From: Flavobacteriaceae bacterium
Lineage (GTDB): Bacteria > Bacteroidota > Bacteroidia > Flavobacteriales > Flavobacteriaceae
NCBI GenBank assembly: GCA_019090365.1
Contig: JAHRWC010000042.1
Span: forward strand, 1-9,859
DNA length: 9,859 nucleotides
Reading direction: 5' to 3'
In this document: piece by piece, positions 6,577 to 9,859 of the stretch
Position numbering within the stretch: the stretch's first letter is position 1
How the letters are laid out: every line of letters starts with the position of its first letter
Made by a program: the position numbers and the translations under genes
The notes under the pieces: model-generated
What the model saw: only the letters and a program-made list of their open reading frames with translations
Database searches by the model: none
Told to the model about the DNA's origin: nothing

Positions 6577-7902
6577 CTATTTAAATAGCCAACGATAAAT
6601 ATCATTTCCATTTGCAAATAATACCAATGCTATTAATAAGAAAAATCCTGCCATTTGAGCATATTCCATTGCTTTCTCATTGGGTTTTCTTCCAGTAACC
6701 ATTTCATATAATAAAAACATTACATGACCTCCATCTAATGCAGGAATTGGCAATATATTCATAAAGGCTAATATAATCGAGATTAAGGCTGTAGTTTCCC
6801 AAAAACGAAGCCAATCCCATTGATCAGGAAAAAGGTTGGCTATGGCACCAAAACCACCTACTTGCGTTGCTCCTTTTTTAGTGAATACATATTTAAATTG
6901 TTTTGCATAGTCTTTCAATTTATCTATCCCAAAACTTGTTCCTCCAGCGATACTTTCGCCTAAACTATATTTAATATGTGTGTACTTTCCGTTTAATTCT
7001 TTTGCAAGATTTGAAACTCCAATTTTACCTTCTTCAGAAGGAGTAACATTGATTGTTTCTAATACGCCATTTCTAGAAACAACAACTTGAATTAGTTTAC
7101 TTTTATTGTTATTTACTTCATTGGTAAATTGATGCCAATACTCTATTTTAATGTTATTTATAGACATTACTTTATCTCCTTTAAGCAAACCTGCTTTTGC
7201 AGCTGGAAGCTCAGGAATAACTGTATCAATTACAGGAAGCCTAATAGGTTGAAATGGCTGCATTACACCTTTCTTAAACATACTCATTCCTATATCTTCA
7301 GGAATAGAGATTGTTTCAGAAGTGCCATCATTGTGCTGAACTTCTATACTTGAAACGTCACGTAAAAACAAAAATTTGTTAATATCCATCACGTTTTCAA
7401 AATCTTCGCCATTAACTTTTAAAACCTTATCACCGTCTTTAAAACCGTATTCTTTAAAAGTTTGTTCTACTGAAAATCCATTAACAAGATCATCGTTGGT
7501 TCTAATATCTCTTCCGAAGAAATATAAAATACTTATATAAATAACAAGACCTACAATAATGTTTACTGTAACTCCTCCAAGCATAATAATAAGACGTTGC
7601 CAAGCTGGTTTACTTCTAAACTCCCAAGGTTCTGGAGGGCCTGCCATCTGCTCTTTGTCCATGCTTTCATCAATCATCCCCGCTATTTTAACATAACCAC
7701 CCAAAGGCAACCATCCAATACCGTATACAGTTTCTCCAATTTTTTTCTTGAAAAGCGCAAACTTTACATCAAAAAAGAGGAAGAATTTTTCTACACGCGT
7801 TTTAAATAATTTGGCCGGAATAAAATGACCAAGCTCATGAAGTACGATTAATAAAGATAAACTAAGTAATAACTGAATCGCTTTAACAGCAAATGGACTC
7901 AT
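6577..7902 (-). CDS. rseP: Site-2 protease RseP (M50 family intramembrane zinc metalloprotease)
   Basis: RseP cuts transmembrane helices of anti-sigma factors and leftover signal peptides within the inner membrane, releasing envelope-stress responses. The 441-residue protein matches the family's roughly 450. The first membrane helix carries HELGH (His22, Glu23, His26), with zinc bound by the two His. LGGYVKIAG (67-75) is the conserved membrane-reentrant loop. A second helix lies at about 104-128. Two PDZ domains follow (roughly 140-200 and 222-290, the second with AAKAGLLKGDKVMSINN). The third helix contains NILPIPALDGG (382-392) with Asp390, the third zinc ligand. A fourth helix spans about 415-430. 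All catalytic residues are intact. The gene has its own -7 element and lacks a terminator before tRNA-Asn. The neighbour often seen upstream in other bacteria, dxr, is absent. The physiological substrate here is unknown. Confidence 0.97.
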   Translation of the reverse strand: MSPFAVKAIQLLLSLSLLIVLHELGHFIPAKLFKTRVEKFFLFFDVKFALFKKKIGETVYGIGWLPLGGYVKIAGMIDESMDKEQMAGPPEPWEFRSKPAWQRLIIMLGGVTVNIIVGLVIYISILYFFGRDIRTNDDLVNGFSVEQTFKEYGFKDGDKVLKVNGEDFENVMDINKFLFLRDVSSIEVQHNDGTSETISIPEDIGMSMFKKGVMQPFQPIRLPVIDTVIPELPAAKAGLLKGDKVMSINNIKIEYWHQFTNEVNNNKSKLIQVVVSRNGVLETINVTPSEEGKIGVSNLAKELNGKYTHIKYSLGESIAGGTSFGIDKLKDYAKQFKYVFTKKGATQVGGFGAIANLFPDQWDWLRFWETTALISIILAFMNILPIPALDGGHVMFLLYEMVTGRKPNEKAMEYAQMAGFFLLIALVLFANGNDIYRWLFK

Positions 7903-7921
7903 AATGTATAAAATTAACGCA

Positions 7922-7929
7922 CAAAAGTA
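7922..7929 (-). promoter_or_regulatory. -7 promoter element (TACTTTTG) for rseP
   Basis: The minus strand reads TACTTTTG at 7929-7922, an exact TAnnTTTG match, 19 bases before the rseP ATG at 7902. A T-rich run lies where the -33 box should be, without a full TTTG. A 7-bp inverted repeat, AACCTTT/AAAGGTT (7929-7935 and 7937-7943), abuts its upstream edge and could be an operator, though this is only a guess. Confidence 0.48.
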
Positions 7930-7972
7930 ACCTTTTAAAGGTTGCTAAAAAAATTTTAAGAAATCCTTAATA

Positions 7973-8014
7973 CAAAAGAGGATGCTCTTCATCAATGATT
8001 GATTTAGAGCATCC
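7973..8014 (-). terminator. Terminator of the M1 aminopeptidase gene
   Basis: GGATGCTCT (7980-7988) pairs with AGAGCATCC (8006-8014). Inside it is a second arm, ATCAAT/ATTGAT (7991-7996 and 7998-8003), separated by a 2x2 internal loop. On the minus strand the stem is followed by TCTTTTGT, an imperfect T tract. It lies 36 bases after the aminopeptidase stop and separates that gene from rseP. Confidence 0.72.
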
Positions 8015-8050
8015 CCAAACTAACACTACTTATTTTTCTAATTCACTATA

Positions 8051-9859
8051 TTATTTCTTTACAATTGTTCTTTGTAAAGTACCTCTATTTGTTTCAAATA
8101 GGACAAAATGCATTCCTGAAGCTAAGCTTTCTACTGAAATACTTTCTTGTACTAAAGGAGTCATTAATTTTCTTCCGAGGATATCATATATTTCTATAGA
8201 TTCAATCGTAAGATCATTCGGTTTTTTTATCTGAAATTCAGTGACTGCCGGGTTAGGAAAAATAATAAATTCTGAAGCCAATACATTTTCATTTATTCCT
8301 AATACTACTGTATTATTTCTTGAAATTATATGAGCTCTAGGATCTACAACAATAAGACCTATATCAAAAGAAATATTTTCAATGAACACTTCTCCATTAG
8401 ATGTATTATCCAATACTAGGTCTACTTCTTCACCTCCAGTACCATATATTCTAATTGGTAATGGAGCTTCAAAGAAACTAACAGAGCTATTACTTTGTGT
8501 CTGATTTACAATTATTCTTATTTCTGAAGGATTCTGTCTATTCCATTCTAATTGATAAGAAGGATACCCTTCACCATAAATCCAATCGTTAAAAAATTCG
8601 GTTAAATCTTCTCCACTTGCATTTTCCATTATTGCTTTAAAACCTGGTGTTTTAGCATAATCATAAGAAAAATCTGGTTCTATTAAATAGTCTTGAATTC
8701 CTTGATAAAAATTAGCATCACCTAATTCTTTTCGAAGCATATGAAGCACCATCGAACCTTTATTGTAGCTTAATCTACTGTTAAATATTCTACTTACAGA
8801 AGTAGTGTCTGAAGCAGGAACATACACTGAACCTCCAGATTGAGAAGTAATATTATTTACTTTATCAACTCTCCAAGATTTAAAACTATTATCACCGTCA
8901 AAATCTTCAATTACTAAGCCCGATAGATAAGTTGCAAATCCTTCATTTAGCCAGATATCTTGCCAACTTCCACAGGTTACTTTATTACCAAACCATTGAT
9001 GTGCTAATTCATGAGCTATTAATCCTCTTGAAAAACTTCCCATAAACGAAACCGTTGTATGTTCCATTCCTCCTCCCCAACCAAATTGGGCGTGGCCATA
9101 TTTTTCATTTGCATAAGGATATTCTTCAAATAAGTTTGAAAATAAATTCATGATATCAACAGTAACACCTGTGCTAGATTGTGCATAGGATAAATCTTCA
9201 GGATATACATAATTTACAATGTCGAACGGATTTCCATTATTATCTACAGTATGCGAATAGATTTCATAATTTGTGATTGCTATCGCTATTAAATAAGCTG
9301 GAATAGGATATTGATGATTAAAATGAGTCGTTTTGTTATTTCCGTTAACCACTTGAGATTGTTCTAAACCATTGGCTACAGCCATATATTCTTCATTCGA
9401 ATTATTATTTAATGGAGTTGTTATAAAGACATCTATTTCGTCAATTTTATCATTTAAATCTTGTTTACATGGCCACCACCCTTTTGCTCCATAAGGTTCG
9501 GAAAGTGTCCAAATAATTGGATCACCGTTGTGAGATGATTGCTCAAATGAACCAAAACCAGAACTTATAGGGTTTCCTGAATAACTAATAGTTAATGAAT
9601 CTAAAACACCAATATTTTGTGTTTGAGGAAATGTAATCACGACCTCATCATCACTATTTTGAACATACGTTAAATTATTTCCCCGTTGTTTCACTTCTGA
9701 AACAATCATATTATCTGAAAGTTCAAACGTTATTTCATCTAAGTTTACCTTAGCGATAAAATAAGAAGTTACATCTCCTGTAATTAATGCTACACTTGGA
9801 TCAATTTCAAATTCTAATCGATGGTACTTTAAATCGTAGTTACCTGTATTTAAATTTCG
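8051..9859 (-). CDS. M1-family zinc aminopeptidase with T9SS sorting domain (5' end outside window)
   Basis: The family removes N-terminal residues from peptides. The frame is open to the right edge, giving 602 residues without a start. The ATG at 9709 is internal, since the 50 residues before it (NYDLKYHRLEFEIDP ...) are a typical M1 N-terminal strand region. Numbering from the window edge, GGMEH (263-267) stands where family members usually have GxMEN. HELAHQWFG holds zinc ligands His283 and His287 with catalytic Glu284, and NEGFA supplies the third ligand, Glu306. Tyr365 in SYNKGSMVLHML is the likely transition-state tyrosine. A helical region follows, then a beta domain. Residues from about 530 on (IFPNPAVTEF ... 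LASGMHFVLF ... TIVKK) form a type A T9SS sorting domain, so it should be secreted or surface-bound. That suggests a role in extracellular peptide scavenging. A terminator follows. Confidence 0.95.
   Translation of the reverse strand, partial: RNLNTGNYDLKYHRLEFEIDPSVALITGDVTSYFIAKVNLDEITFELSDNMIVSEVKQRGNNLTYVQNSDDEVVITFPQTQNIGVLDSLTISYSGNPISSGFGSFEQSSHNGDPIIWTLSEPYGAKGWWPCKQDLNDKIDEIDVFITTPLNNNSNEEYMAVANGLEQSQVVNGNNKTTHFNHQYPIPAYLIAIAITNYEIYSHTVDNNGNPFDIVNYVYPEDLSYAQSSTGVTVDIMNLFSNLFEEYPYANEKYGHAQFGWGGGMEHTTVSFMGSFSRGLIAHELAHQWFGNKVTCGSWQDIWLNEGFATYLSGLVIEDFDGDNSFKSWRVDKVNNITSQSGGSVYVPASDTTSVSRIFNSRLSYNKGSMVLHMLRKELGDANFYQGIQDYLIEPDFSYDYAKTPGFKAIMENASGEDLTEFFNDWIYGEGYPSYQLEWNRQNPSEIRIIVNQTQSNSSVSFFEAPLPIRIYGTGGEEVDLVLDNTSNGEVFIENISFDIGLIVVDPRAHIISRNNTVVLGINENVLASEFIIFPNPAVTEFQIKKPNDLTIESIEIYDILGRKLMTPLVQESISVESLASGMHFVLFETNRGTLQRTIVKK

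Noticed and set aside
7129..7809. Two plus-strand open frames inside rseP (7129-7353 and 7597-7809)
   Set aside because: They are antisense to conserved PDZ and membrane segments of RseP; the translations look like random AT-rich sequence.
7929..7943. Inverted repeat AACCTTT/AAAGGTT considered as a terminator
   Set aside because: Weak AT-rich stem, no T tract on the minus strand and only an offset A run on the plus strand; at most a possible operator by the rseP -7 box.
7995..8234. Plus-strand open frame over the aminopeptidase 3' end and terminator
   Set aside because: It runs through the terminator hairpin and the antisense of the T9SS domain; no support as a gene.
9707..9709. ATG as the start of the M1 aminopeptidase
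   Set aside because: The frame stays open to the window edge and the 50 residues before it are typical M1 N-terminal sequence, so the true start is outside the window.
1..9859. Mobile element, phage, CRISPR array or defence system
   Set aside because: No transposase, integrase, direct-repeat array, tRNA-fragment attachment site or defence-family motif was seen; all genes look like vertically inherited flavobacterial ones.

Overview
The window looks like a core-genome stretch of a Flavobacteriaceae-type Bacteroidota. It is AT-rich, and two proteins end in type 9 secretion (T9SS) sorting domains, a trait of that phylum. Several upstream regions carry the phylum's TAnnTTTG promoter element, and one lipoprotein has the acid-rich tail after its lipid cysteine that is common in these bacteria. 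I see no phage, insertion sequence, CRISPR array or other sign of recent transfer.

Left part (1-1700, minus strand): the start of isoleucyl-tRNA synthetase (ileS, running off the left edge), then a terminator and a small lipoprotein with one thrombospondin type-3 calcium-binding repeat. The IleRS has a GVHH sequence where the class I HIGH (HxGH) signature should be. Middle left (1700-4600, plus strand): a tight run of three genes, an outer-membrane barrel-like protein, a small zinc-ribbon protein and the pseudokinase-fold AMPylase SelO. A 47-residue membrane protein on the minus strand ends 7 bases from the SelO stop.

Middle right (4740-6600): a di-heme cytochrome c peroxidase/MauG-family protein fused to a T9SS sorting domain, then a strong two-way terminator, then tRNA-Asn(GTT) on the minus strand with its own near-consensus promoter. 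Right part (6577-9859, minus strand): the site-2 protease RseP, and an M1-family zinc aminopeptidase with a T9SS sorting domain that runs off the right edge.

Most genes here are independent housekeeping or envelope functions rather than one pathway. The linking theme is the cell envelope: two T9SS cargo proteins, a probable surface lipoprotein, an outer-membrane protein and the envelope-stress protease RseP. I did not find a convincing new multi-gene system. The best leads are the swapped IleRS signature (probable intrinsic mupirocin resistance), the T9SS-exported di-heme peroxidase, and the small membrane protein abutting SelO.
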